Positions 15,550-22,944 of a stretch of DNA of 27,821 nt are shown here, in pieces. The position numbers and the translations under genes were made by a program. Position 1 is the first letter of the stretch; each line of letters opens with the position of its first letter. The stretch comes from JBDHRG01 sp039807445 (GTDB taxonomy: Bacteria > Pseudomonadota > Gammaproteobacteria > Competibacterales > Competibacteraceae). The notes beneath the pieces were generated by a model. That model searched no databases, was not told the origin of the DNA, and was given only the letters and a program-made list of their open reading frames with translations. Location: assembly GCA_039807445.1 (NCBI GenBank), contig JBDHRG010000024.1, positions 1-27,821 of the forward strand, given 5' to 3'.

Positions 15550-16944
15550 TCAGCGCGCCCCCCGGCCCCAGAGGATCACGTGCGCCGTCTGCAGCAGGAC
15601 CATGAAGTCGAGGAACAGGCTGTAGTTCTTGATGTAGTAGAGGTCGTACTGCAGCTTTTCGCGGGCGTCCTCGACCGAGGCACCGTACGGATAGCAGATC
15701 TGCGCCCAGCCGGTGATGCCGGGGTTCACGCGGTGGCGTATCGTGTAGTACGGAATGGTCTTGGCGAGCTCGGCGACGAACTGTGGCCGCTCCGGACGCG
15801 GCCCGACGAAGCTCATGTCGCCGCGCAGCACGTTGAACAGCTGCGGCAGCTCGTCGATGCGCGCCTTGCGGATGAAGGCGCCGACCCGGGTGATGCGGCT
15901 GTCGTTGTGCTGCGCCCAGCGCGCCCGGCCATCCTGCTCGGCGTCGACGCGCATGCTGCGGAACTTGATCACGTCGAAGACGCGGTCGTTGCGCCCGACG
16001 CGCGCCTGGCGGTAGAAGATCGGACCGCTCGACTCGAGGCGGATCGCGATCGCGGTGAACACCATGATCGGCCAGCTCAGCGCCAAGAGGATCGCGCTCG
16101 CGCCGATGTCGAGCAGGCGCTTGCCGATGCTCATCAGCGCCGCCTGGTGGTAGCCGTCGGAGAAGATCATCGAGCTCGGGTGCAGCGCGTCGAGGTGGAT
16201 CTTGCCGGTCTCGCGCTCGAACAGGGCCGCGAGCTCGGTGACGACGACGCCGCCGATCTTGCACTCGAGGATGTCGTCGACCGGGAAGCCGCGGCGGCGG
16301 TCGTCCATCGCCACGACGATCTCGTCGATTTGCAGCCGCTCGCACAGCGCGCCCAGCGTCGGCTCGGCGACGAGCAGCGCGGCCGGAGCGACGCGCAACG
16401 CTTCGGCCGGATCGAGCCGCACGTAGCCGATCACCTTGAAGCCCTTGCCCTTGCCGCGCTCGGCGGCCGCCAGCCGCTCGATCTGGGCGGCGCGGTGGCC
16501 GCAGCCGAGCACCAGCACGCGGCGCTTGAGCCGCTCGTGGTCGAAGAGCTGGAAGAAGGCGATGCGCGCGATGACCACGCCGGCGAAGGCCAGCCCGAAG
16601 GCGATGCCGAACTCGCCACGGCCGAGGTAGAGATCCGGGAATACGTAATAGAGCAGCGTGGTCGCGAACAGCCCGAGCAGGAAGCCGACCGCGACGCGCA
16701 GCATCATGTCGGCCTTGCCGTTCCAGAAGTTGCGCTCGTACAGCCCCATCGCGGTCATCACCGACACCATGACCAGCGCGAACGCGAACGCCTTGACGAA
16801 CAGGCCCTCGCTCGGCAGATCCCAGCCCTCGAGCCATTCGCGCACGTAGCGCCCGCTCGGGATGGCGCTCATGAACACCAGCGCCTCGATCAGCGCCAGC
16901 AGCAGCAGGGGCAGGGGGACGTAATGTCTGAACAGGCGGATCAT
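15550..16944 (-). CDS. Exopolysaccharide sugar transferase, PEP-CTERM-associated EpsB type (undecaprenyl-phosphate glycosylphosphotransferase)
   Basis: The protein has 464 residues. Four to five hydrophobic segments lie in the first 130 residues, followed by a Rossmann-like CoA-binding-type region (RRVLVLGCGHRAAQIERL, about 140-240). The C-terminal bacterial sugar transferase domain has KRLLDIGASAILLAL, GPIFYRQARVG, FDVIKFRSM, KARIDELPQLFNVLRGDMS and FVGPRPERP. Family knowledge: these enzymes put the first sugar phosphate on undecaprenyl phosphate, starting an exopolysaccharide repeat unit at the inner membrane. This version is the one linked to PEP-CTERM systems. ATG 16944 follows GAGGAG at 11 nt spacing. 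It is the first gene of the prsK-prsR-prsT transcript. Confidence 0.93.
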   Translation of the reverse strand: MIRLFRHYVPLPLLLLALIEALVFMSAIPSGRYVREWLEGWDLPSEGLFVKAFAFALVMVSVMTAMGLYERNFWNGKADMMLRVAVGFLLGLFATTLLYYVFPDLYLGRGEFGIAFGLAFAGVVIARIAFFQLFDHERLKRRVLVLGCGHRAAQIERLAAAERGKGKGFKVIGYVRLDPAEALRVAPAALLVAEPTLGALCERLQIDEIVVAMDDRRRGFPVDDILECKIGGVVVTELAALFERETGKIHLDALHPSSMIFSDGYHQAALMSIGKRLLDIGASAILLALSWPIMVFTAIAIRLESSGPIFYRQARVGRNDRVFDVIKFRSMRVDAEQDGRARWAQHNDSRITRVGAFIRKARIDELPQLFNVLRGDMSFVGPRPERPQFVAELAKTIPYYTIRHRVNPGITGWAQICYPYGASVEDAREKLQYDLYYIKNYSLFLDFMVLLQTAHVILWGRGAR

Positions 16945-17022
16945 CCGGAAAGCCGCTCCTCATCGACTTCGCCGTGGGCCGACGCGCTCCCGCGTCCGGA
17001 GGGTCCCGCGACGGCTCCGAAG

Positions 17023-17053
17023 CTTACATCAGCGCCCCCTATGGCAGTGTAAA
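17023..17053 (-). promoter_or_regulatory. Possible sigma-70 promoter for the epsB-prsK-prsR-prsT operon
   Basis: On the minus strand TTTACA (17053-17048) is followed 19 bases later by TGTAAG (17028-17023), which is preceded by TGA as an extended -10. The spacer is longer than ideal. It lies just after the dnaQ stop and about 80 bases before ATG 16944. No good sigma-54 site is seen here. Confidence 0.3.
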
Positions 17054-17065
17054 AAAGGGTGACGG

Positions 17066-17788
17066 TCAGCGGCGCCAGAGGCAGGCACCACCGGCGGCCT
17101 GGTCGAGCGCGTCGAGGTAGCGCTCGTGCGCCTCGCGCTCGGTCTCGGACGCGCGGATCACGCGCAGCGGCGGCCGCTCGGCCGCCAGCCGCGCGGTCGG
17201 CCCGAACGCCTGCGGCGCGGCTGCCTCGCCGCCCGCCGCCTGCGCCTCGGCGTCGAGCGACAGCACGACCTGGCCGCCGGTCATCGCCAGGTAGACCTCG
17301 GCGAGGATCTGCGCATCGAGCAGCGCACCGTGCAGCTCGCGCCGGGAGTTGTCGATGCCATAGCGCTTGCACAGCGCATCGAGCGAGTTGCGCTGTCCGG
17401 GATGCATCCGGCGTGCCAGCAGCAGCGTGTCAAGCACGCGGCAGCGCGAAGCGATGTCGCCGTAGGCCGGCCCCGCCCGCCTCAGCTCGTGGTCCAGGAA
17501 GCCCACGTCGAACGCGGCATTGTGAATGACCAGCTCGGCGCCGTCGACGAAGGCGAGGAACTCGTCGACGACTTCGCCGAAACGCGGCTTGTCGGCGAGG
17601 AAGGTGCTGGTGAGACCGTGCACCTCGACCGCGCCGGCGTCGATCTCGCGCTCGGGGTTCAGGTAGCGGTGAAAATGGCGGCCGCTCAGGCGGCGGTTGA
17701 CCAGCTCGACGCCGCCGAGCTCGATGATGCGGTGGCCCTGGGCCGGCTCGAGGCCGGTGGTTTCGGTATCGAGGACGATCTGTCGCAC
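17066..17788 (-). CDS. dnaQ: DNA polymerase III epsilon subunit (3'-5' proofreading exonuclease)
   Basis: It removes misincorporated bases within the replicative polymerase. The protein has 240 residues, close to the 243 of E. coli. The DEDDh residues are all present: D7 and E9 (LDTETTGLEP), D94 (HNAAFDVGFL), H153 and D158 (LHGALLDAQ). The clamp-binding motif is QVVLSL at 173-178, where E. coli has QTSMAF. The start is taken as GTG 17788 (VRQIVLDTE), which matches the usual N-terminus and has GGAAGAG upstream; the ATG at 17845 would add residues encoded by the G-rich repeat. The gene follows rnhA in the same direction, a common proteobacterial pairing. Confidence 0.95.
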   Translation of the reverse strand: MRQIVLDTETTGLEPAQGHRIIELGGVELVNRRLSGRHFHRYLNPEREIDAGAVEVHGLTSTFLADKPRFGEVVDEFLAFVDGAELVIHNAAFDVGFLDHELRRAGPAYGDIASRCRVLDTLLLARRMHPGQRNSLDALCKRYGIDNSRRELHGALLDAQILAEVYLAMTGGQVVLSLDAEAQAAGGEAAAPQAFGPTARLAAERPPLRVIRASETEREAHERYLDALDQAAGGACLWRR

Positions 17789-17799
17789 AGTGCTCTTCC

Positions 17800-17837
17800 G
17801 GGGAATGGGGAATGGGGAATGGGGAATGGGGATGGGG
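17800..17837. repeat. Tandem GGGGAAT repeat between rnhA and dnaQ (G-quadruplex potential)
   Basis: Six runs of GGGG (17800, 17807, 17814, 17821, 17828, 17834) are separated by AAT, or AT for the last spacer. On the + strand this satisfies the rule for a four-tetrad G-quadruplex; the mRNA of dnaQ would carry the C-rich complement. The last unit merges into a perfect 14-bp palindrome ATGGGGCGCCCCAT (17832-17845). The repeat ends 12 nt before the dnaQ GTG start. Confidence 0.9.
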
Positions 17838-17848
17838 CGCCCCATGCC

Positions 17849-18352
17849 TCATGCCCGCTCACCCATTCCTGTTCGATTCGTCGCGATCGCGGCGCGCGCC
17901 AGCGCGTCGACGCGCTCGTTGCCGGGGTCGCCGCTGTGGCCACGCACCCAGCGCCACTCGATCTGGTGGCGGCTGGCCGCGGCTTCGAGGCGCTGCCACA
18001 GCTCGCGGTTCTTGACCGGATCGCCGCCGGCGGTCTTCCAGCCCTTGCGCTTCCAGCCGTGGATCCAGCGCGTGATGCCGTCCATCACGTAGCGGCTGTC
18101 GGTGTACAGGCGCACGCGGCAGGGGCGCTTCAGCGCCTCGAGCGCCGCGATCACCGCGGTCATCTCCATGATGTTGTTGGTGGTCTGCGGGCTATAGCCC
18201 GACAGCTCGCGGCGGCGTCCGCGCCAGGCGAGCATCGCTCCCCAGCCCCCCGGACCGGGGTTGCCCGAGCAGGCGCCATCGGTGTAGGCGACGACGAGTT
18301 CGGCGGCGCCGCTCGCGCCATCGTGCATGGTTTGTTGGTCTGCTTGGTTCAC
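17849..18352 (-). CDS. rnhA: Ribonuclease HI
   Basis: It cuts the RNA strand of RNA-DNA hybrids, removing primers and R-loops in the cytoplasm. The protein has 167 residues. The four catalytic acids are D25 (YTDGACSGNPGPGG), E63 (NNIMEMTA), D85 (YTDSRYV) and D149 (ERVDALAR), with His139 in RGHSGDPGNE. All are offset by 15 from E. coli, so the enzyme is complete with a longer N-terminus. GTG 18352 is chosen because GGAAGG lies just upstream and it overlaps the methyltransferase stop as GTGA. The alternative ATG 18328 has no ribosome-binding site. Confidence 0.96.
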   Translation of the reverse strand: MNQADQQTMHDGASGAAELVVAYTDGACSGNPGPGGWGAMLAWRGRRRELSGYSPQTTNNIMEMTAVIAALEALKRPCRVRLYTDSRYVMDGITRWIHGWKRKGWKTAGGDPVKNRELWQRLEAAASRHQIEWRWVRGHSGDPGNERVDALARAAIATNRTGMGERA

Positions 18353-19092
18353 GGTCGCCTTCCGAGCGGCTCACGGGCGGCGCTGGGCGCACGCGTGGCG
18401 CCGCCGACCACACCGGCCGGCAGCAGTCGCCGCCGCGCCTGCCAGCGCGGCAGCACCGGCGTCAGCGTCGAGACACGCTTCTTGCCGACCACCACGTAGC
18501 CGCAGGCGCCGAAGCCCGGGTAGCGGCGCAAGCCGCGCAGCCGCGGCCAGTAGCAATGGAAATCCACAGTGCCGGTGGCGAAGCCGGTGCGGGCCAGCCA
18601 GCCGGCGATCCGGGCGCTGCCGATCAGCCGCGCGCGCGGCGGCAGCGCGCTGCCGCGCGGTCCGGCGAGCCGCCAGACCCCGCCCTCGGCGAGCGGGTTG
18701 AAGCCGAGGATCACGACGTGCCCCTCGGCGATCAGTACGCGCTCGAGCTCGGCGAGCACGGTCTCGGGGTCTTCGACGAACTCGAGCAGGTGCGGCACGA
18801 CGATCAGGTCGAGGATGTCCGAACGCAGCGGCAGCGTCCGCGGTTCGGCGGCGAGGTCACCGCCGTCGCCGAGTCCCGGCACCTGCACGGTGAATCGGTG
18901 CGCGATGCGGCTCGCTGCGAGCCAGTCCGCCCCCCCCAGCCGCCCGAGGCAGGCGGCATGGTATCCGAACAGCATCGGCAGGATGCGCGCCAACAGCGCA
19001 CACTCGCTGGCCGCGAAGCGATGGCCGAAGTCGCTGCGGTACCACTCGGCGAGCCCGGCGAGCCCGGCCCGCCGCGGCTGTTGTACGAACAT
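18349..19092 (-). CDS. Class I SAM-dependent methyltransferase, YafS-like
   Basis: The protein has about 247 residues from ATG 19092. It looks like the methyltransferase 11 fold: acidic and hydrophobic strands, then LRSDILDLIVVPHLLEFVEDPETVLAELERVL, the typical post-motif region, and GHVVILGFNPL. The N-terminal Gly-rich SAM loop is weak (no clear GxGxG), as in the YafS family. Position next to rnhA-dnaQ matches yafS in E. coli. The substrate is not known. Strong ribosome-binding sequence is missing. The frame continues upstream to 19167 but the added residues look non-conserved. The stop overlaps rnhA. Confidence 0.8.
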   Translation of the reverse strand: MFVQQPRRAGLAGLAEWYRSDFGHRFAASECALLARILPMLFGYHAACLGRLGGADWLAASRIAHRFTVQVPGLGDGGDLAAEPRTLPLRSDILDLIVVPHLLEFVEDPETVLAELERVLIAEGHVVILGFNPLAEGGVWRLAGPRGSALPPRARLIGSARIAGWLARTGFATGTVDFHCYWPRLRGLRRYPGFGACGYVVVGKKRVSTLTPVLPRWQARRRLLPAGVVGGATRAPSAAREPLGRRP

Positions 19093-19219
19093 TGCGCGCG
19101 CCCCCGTCCGCGGTCGCCGGCTGCCTGGTCGGCCGGCCGCCGGTAGATTGCCGACCAAGCATACCAACGTCAGCCCCCCGCGGCCACGCGCAGGCCCGGA
19201 CCGGGAACGATGTGCCCGA

Positions 19220-19268
19220 CCGGCTCGGCCGCGATGCGCTTCGGCACGAGCCGGCAGCGACGCGTCGC
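19220..19268. repeat. Inverted repeats in the gap after yejF
   Basis: CCGGCTCG (19220-19227) and CGAGCCGG (19247-19254) are a perfect 8-bp inverted repeat with a 19-nt loop. Next to it, GCGACGCGTCGC (19257-19268) is a perfect 12-bp palindrome directly after the yejF stop. No T-run follows in the minus direction, so this is not a standard terminator. It could slow transcription at the end of the yej operon or be chance. Confidence 0.4.
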
Positions 19269-19269
19269 C

Positions 19270-20889
19270 TCACTGCTCGTCGGGCCGCGCGAGCAGCGCC
19301 GCGCACAGCAGCTCGCGCGTGTATGGATGTTGCGGCGCGGCGAACAGCGCCGCGGTTTCACCCTGCTCGACCACGCGTCCGTCGCGCATCACCAGCACGC
19401 GGTGCGCGAGCGCGCGGATCACCTTGAGGTCGTGGCTGATCAGCAGGTAAGCCACGCCGCGCCGGCATTGCAGCTCGCGCAGCAGCCCCAGCACCTGCTT
19501 CTGCACCGTCGCATCGAGCGCGCTGGTCGGCTCGTCGAGCAGCAGCAGCTTCGGCTCGAGCACCAGCGCGCGCGCGATCGCGATGCGCTGGCGCTGACCG
19601 CCGGAAAATTCGTGCGGGTAGCGCCACAAGGCATCCGCCGACAGCCCGACCTCCTCGAGCACGCGCACGATGCGCGCGCGCCGTTCGGTTCGGTCCAGCT
19701 CCGGTGCGTGGATGCGCAAGCCTTCGCCGACGATCGCCTCGACGCACAGGCGCGGCGACAGCGATGCGAACGGGTCCTGGAACACTACCTGCATCTGCCG
19801 GCGCAGCAGCTTCAGCGTCCGGCCCGACAGGGCGCCGAGCTCGCCGCCGTCGAACCGCACCACGCCTTCGCAGTCCTGCAGCCGCAGCAGGCTCAAGCCC
19901 AAGGTGGTCTTGCCCGAGCCCGACTCGCCGACGATGCCGAGCGTCTCGCCCGGGTGCAGCGCGAGGTCGATGCCGTCGCAGGCGCGCACCGCACCGACTT
20001 CGCGCCGCAGCCAGCCGCGGCGGATCGGAAAGCGCACGCCGATGCCGCGGCCCTCGAGCAGCGGCGCCCCCGCGGGCCGCTCGCGCTCGGGCACCAGGCG
20101 CTCGGGCTCGGCGGCGAGCAGTTCGCGCGTGTAGGGTTCGCGCGGGTGCGCGAACAGCGCCGCGACCGGCCCCTGTTCGACCAAGCACCCGCCGCGCATC
20201 ACGCACACCTTGTGCGCGAAGCGCCGCACCAGGTTCAAGTCGTGGCTGATCAGCAGCACCGCCATGCCGAGCTCGCGCGCGAGCTCGTCGATCAGCGCCA
20301 GGATCTGCGCGGCGACGGTGACGTCGAGCGCCGTGGTCGGCTCGTCGGCGATCAGGAGCCTGGGCCGGCAGGCGAGCGCGATCGCGATCATCGCGCGCTG
20401 GCGCTGCCCGCCGGAGAGCTGGTGCGGATAGGCGTCGAAGCGCCGCGCGGGCGCAGCGATGCCGGTGCGCCCGAGCAGCTCGACGGCGCGCGCGCGCGCC
20501 GCGTCGCCGGCGAGCCCCAGGTGCAGCTCGAGCGCTTCGCAGATCTGGCGGCCGACGCTGTGCAGCGGGTTCAGCGCGCTCATCGGCTCCTGGAACACCA
20601 CCGCGACTTCGGCACCGCGCACCGCGCGCAGCCGCGCCTCGCCGGCGGCGAGCAGGTCTTCGCCGCGCCACAGAATCCGCCCGCGCGGATGGCGCGCGCC
20701 GTCGAGCAGCCGCAGCACCGACAGCGCCGTCACCGACTTGCCCGAACCCGATTCGCCGACCAGCGCGACGCGCTCGCCGGCACCGACGGCGAAGCTCACG
20801 CCGTCGACGGCGCGCACGGCCCCATCGCCGTGGCCGAACTCGACCGCCAGGTCTTCGATGCGCAGCAAGTCTTCAGCCACGGCGCGCAT
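19270..20889 (-). CDS. yejF: Peptide ABC transporter ATP-binding protein, fused two-domain type
   Basis: The protein has 539 residues and supplies ATP hydrolysis for peptide uptake. It holds two complete ABC domains in one chain. The first has Walker A GESGSGKS, signature LSGGQRQR, Walker B LLIADEP and the H-loop LLISHDLNL. The second has GESGSGKTT, FSGGQRQR, LLLLDEPTSALD and LLISHDLKV. Each domain ends with the PYTRELL motif of oligopeptide transporters. This fusion is the YejF form. The start ATG 20889 overlaps the end of yejE by 17 bases; a GTG at 20880 is an alternative. Confidence 0.94.
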   Translation of the reverse strand: MRAVAEDLLRIEDLAVEFGHGDGAVRAVDGVSFAVGAGERVALVGESGSGKSVTALSVLRLLDGARHPRGRILWRGEDLLAAGEARLRAVRGAEVAVVFQEPMSALNPLHSVGRQICEALELHLGLAGDAARARAVELLGRTGIAAPARRFDAYPHQLSGGQRQRAMIAIALACRPRLLIADEPTTALDVTVAAQILALIDELARELGMAVLLISHDLNLVRRFAHKVCVMRGGCLVEQGPVAALFAHPREPYTRELLAAEPERLVPERERPAGAPLLEGRGIGVRFPIRRGWLRREVGAVRACDGIDLALHPGETLGIVGESGSGKTTLGLSLLRLQDCEGVVRFDGGELGALSGRTLKLLRRQMQVVFQDPFASLSPRLCVEAIVGEGLRIHAPELDRTERRARIVRVLEEVGLSADALWRYPHEFSGGQRQRIAIARALVLEPKLLLLDEPTSALDATVQKQVLGLLRELQCRRGVAYLLISHDLKVIRALAHRVLVMRDGRVVEQGETAALFAAPQHPYTRELLCAALLARPDEQ

Positions 20890-21892
20890 CCAGCGCTTCG
20901 CGCAGCGCCTCGCCGATGAAGATCAGCAGCAGCAGCGTGCCGACCAGGACGCCGAAGGTGGTCAGCGACAGCCACCAGGCGGCGATGTTCTCCTTGCCCT
21001 GGGCGAGCAGCTCGCCGAGGCTGGGCGTGCTCGGCGGGACGCCGAGGCCGAGGAAGTCGAGGCTGGTCAGCGCGACGATCGCGCCGCTGATGCGAAACGG
21101 CAGGAACGTCATCACCGGCGTCAGGCTGTTCGGCAACAGGTGACGGAACATGATCGCGGCGTTCGAGGCGCCGAGCGCGCGCGCCGCGCGCACGTAGTCG
21201 AGGCTGCGCCCGCGCAGGAACTCGGCGCGCACGTAGTCGGCCAGCCCCATCCAGCCGAACAGTGCCAGCAGCACCAGCAGCAACGCGGCGCTGGGCTGGA
21301 ACAGCGAGGCGAAGATGATCAACAGGTACAGCTCGGGCAGCGAACCCCAGACTTCGATCATGCGCTGCATCGCCAAATCCAGCCGCCCGCCGAAGTAGCC
21401 CTGCACCGCGCCCGCCAGTATCCCGAGCGCGGTCGCCGCCGCGCTCAGCGCCAGCGCGAACAGCACCGACAGCCGGAAACCGTACAGCAGCCGTGCGAAC
21501 ACGTCGCGGCCGCGGTCGTCGGTGCCGAGCCAGTGGTACGCCGACGGCGGCGCCGGGTTCGGCCCCGGCGCCTCGAAGTCGATCGTGTCGAAGCGGTACG
21601 GGTTCGGCGGGTACAGCGCGAAGTTGCCGGCGCGCGCCAGCGCCGCGACGATCAGCGGGTCGTGGTAATCGGCCTCGGTCTCGAAGTCGCCGCCGAAGGC
21701 GGTTTCCGGATACGCCTTCAGCAGCGGGAAGTACCAGGCGCCGTCGTAGCGGACCAGGATCGGCTTGTCGTTCGACAGCACCTCGGCGAACAGGCTGAGC
21801 CCGAATAGCAGCGCGAACAGCCACAGGCTCCACCAGCCGCGGCGGTTGGCCCTGAAGCGCCGCCAAGCGCGCCGCGCCGGCGTCTGCCTCAT
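20873..21892 (-). CDS. yejE: Peptide ABC transporter permease YejE
   Basis: The protein has 339 residues (E. coli YejE 341). It has an N-terminal membrane segment (WWSLWLFALLFGLSLFAEVL), a periplasmic loop (NDKPILVRYDG, YWFP-like region), then the DppC-type permease core starting at HWLGTDDRGRDVFARLLYG. The coupling region with the EAA-like signature is YVRAARALGASNAAIMFRHLLPN. Five further membrane segments follow to the end. With YejB it should form the inner-membrane channel. ATG 21892 overlaps the yejB stop (ATGA). Confidence 0.94.
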   Translation of the reverse strand: MRQTPARRAWRRFRANRRGWWSLWLFALLFGLSLFAEVLSNDKPILVRYDGAWYFPLLKAYPETAFGGDFETEADYHDPLIVAALARAGNFALYPPNPYRFDTIDFEAPGPNPAPPSAYHWLGTDDRGRDVFARLLYGFRLSVLFALALSAAATALGILAGAVQGYFGGRLDLAMQRMIEVWGSLPELYLLIIFASLFQPSAALLLVLLALFGWMGLADYVRAEFLRGRSLDYVRAARALGASNAAIMFRHLLPNSLTPVMTFLPFRISGAIVALTSLDFLGLGVPPSTPSLGELLAQGKENIAAWWLSLTTFGVLVGTLLLLIFIGEALREALDARRG

Positions 21893-22944
21893 CGCTCGAC
21901 CGCCTCGAAGCCGATGCGCGGATCGATCAGCACATACGACAGGTCGGCGAGCAGCTTCGCCAGCAGGCCGAGCAGCGTGTACAGGTACAGCGAGCCCATC
22001 ACCACCGGGTAGTCGCGGCGCAGCACCGACTGGTACGACAGCAGCCCCAGCCCGTCGAGCGAAAACGTGGTCTCGATCAACAGGCTGCCGGTGAAGAAGA
22101 TACCGATGAACGCCGCCGGGAAGCCGGTCACCAGCGGGATCATCGCGTTGCGGAACACGTGGCGGTACAGCACGGCGCGCTCGGACAGGCCCTTGGCGCG
22201 CGCGGTCAGCACGTACTGCTTGCGGATCTCTTCGAGGAAACTGTTCTTGGTCAGCATCGTCATCACGGCGAAGCCGCCGACCACCGAGGCGGTCACCGGC
22301 AGCGCCATGTGCCACAGGTAGTCGGTGATCCTGGCGTACCAGGGCAGGGCCGCCCAGCCGTCCGACACCAGCCCGCGCAGCGGGAAGAGGTCGAAGAAGC
22401 TGCCGCCGCCGAACAATACCAGCAGCGCCAGCCCGAGCAGGAAACCCGGGATCGCGTAGCCGACCAGGATCAGCGTGCTGCTGGCCAGGTCGAACGGCGT
22501 GCCGTCGCGCACCGCCTTGCGGATGCCGAGCGGGATCGATACCGCATAGACCAGCACGAAGGTCCAGGCGCCGAGGCTGATCGAAACGGGGAGCTTGTCG
22601 GCGATCAGCCCCAGCACCGAACGGTGGTGGAAGTAGCTCTGGCCGAGATCGAAGCGCAGATAGTTCCACAGCATGTCGGCGAAGCGCTCGAGCGGCGGCT
22701 TGTCGAAGCCGTACAGCGCGCGGATCTCGGTCAGCCGCTCGGGGTCGAGCCCCGCCGCACCACGGTACGCGGTCGAGCCTGCGCCCCCCGCCTCCCCCGC
22801 GCCGACCTGGCGCTGCGTCAGCTCGTTGACCAGTTGCTCGACCGGCCCGCCGGGCACGAACTGGATCACGGCGAAGCTGATCAGCAGGATGCCGAGCAGC
22901 GTCGGCACCATCAGCGCCAGACGCTTGAGGATGTACGCCGTCAA
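21889..22944 (-). CDS. yejB: Peptide ABC transporter permease YejB
   Basis: The protein has about 351 residues (E. coli YejB 364). It begins with a membrane segment (YILKRLALMVPTLLGILLIS) and VIQFVPGGPVEQ, as in DppB-type permeases. A Gly/Ala-rich loop follows at about 45-65, and the EAA-like motif is YVLTARAKGLSERAVLYRHVFRNA. The C-terminus has DYPVVMGSLYLYTLLGLLAKLLADLSYVLIDPRI. The start is unusual: the family N-terminus fits a TTG at 22944 that overlaps the yejA stop as TTGA. A GTG at 22956 is the alternative. No ATG lies near. Confidence 0.92.
   Translation of the reverse strand: MTAYILKRLALMVPTLLGILLISFAVIQFVPGGPVEQLVNELTQRQVGAGEAGGAGSTAYRGAAGLDPERLTEIRALYGFDKPPLERFADMLWNYLRFDLGQSYFHHRSVLGLIADKLPVSISLGAWTFVLVYAVSIPLGIRKAVRDGTPFDLASSTLILVGYAIPGFLLGLALLVLFGGGSFFDLFPLRGLVSDGWAALPWYARITDYLWHMALPVTASVVGGFAVMTMLTKNSFLEEIRKQYVLTARAKGLSERAVLYRHVFRNAMIPLVTGFPAAFIGIFFTGSLLIETTFSLDGLGLLSYQSVLRRDYPVVMGSLYLYTLLGLLAKLLADLSYVLIDPRIGFEAVER

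Noticed and set aside
17800..17837. The regular GGGGAAT array considered as a CRISPR-like array.
   Set aside because: The unit is 7 bases with no spacers; it is a simple tandem repeat.
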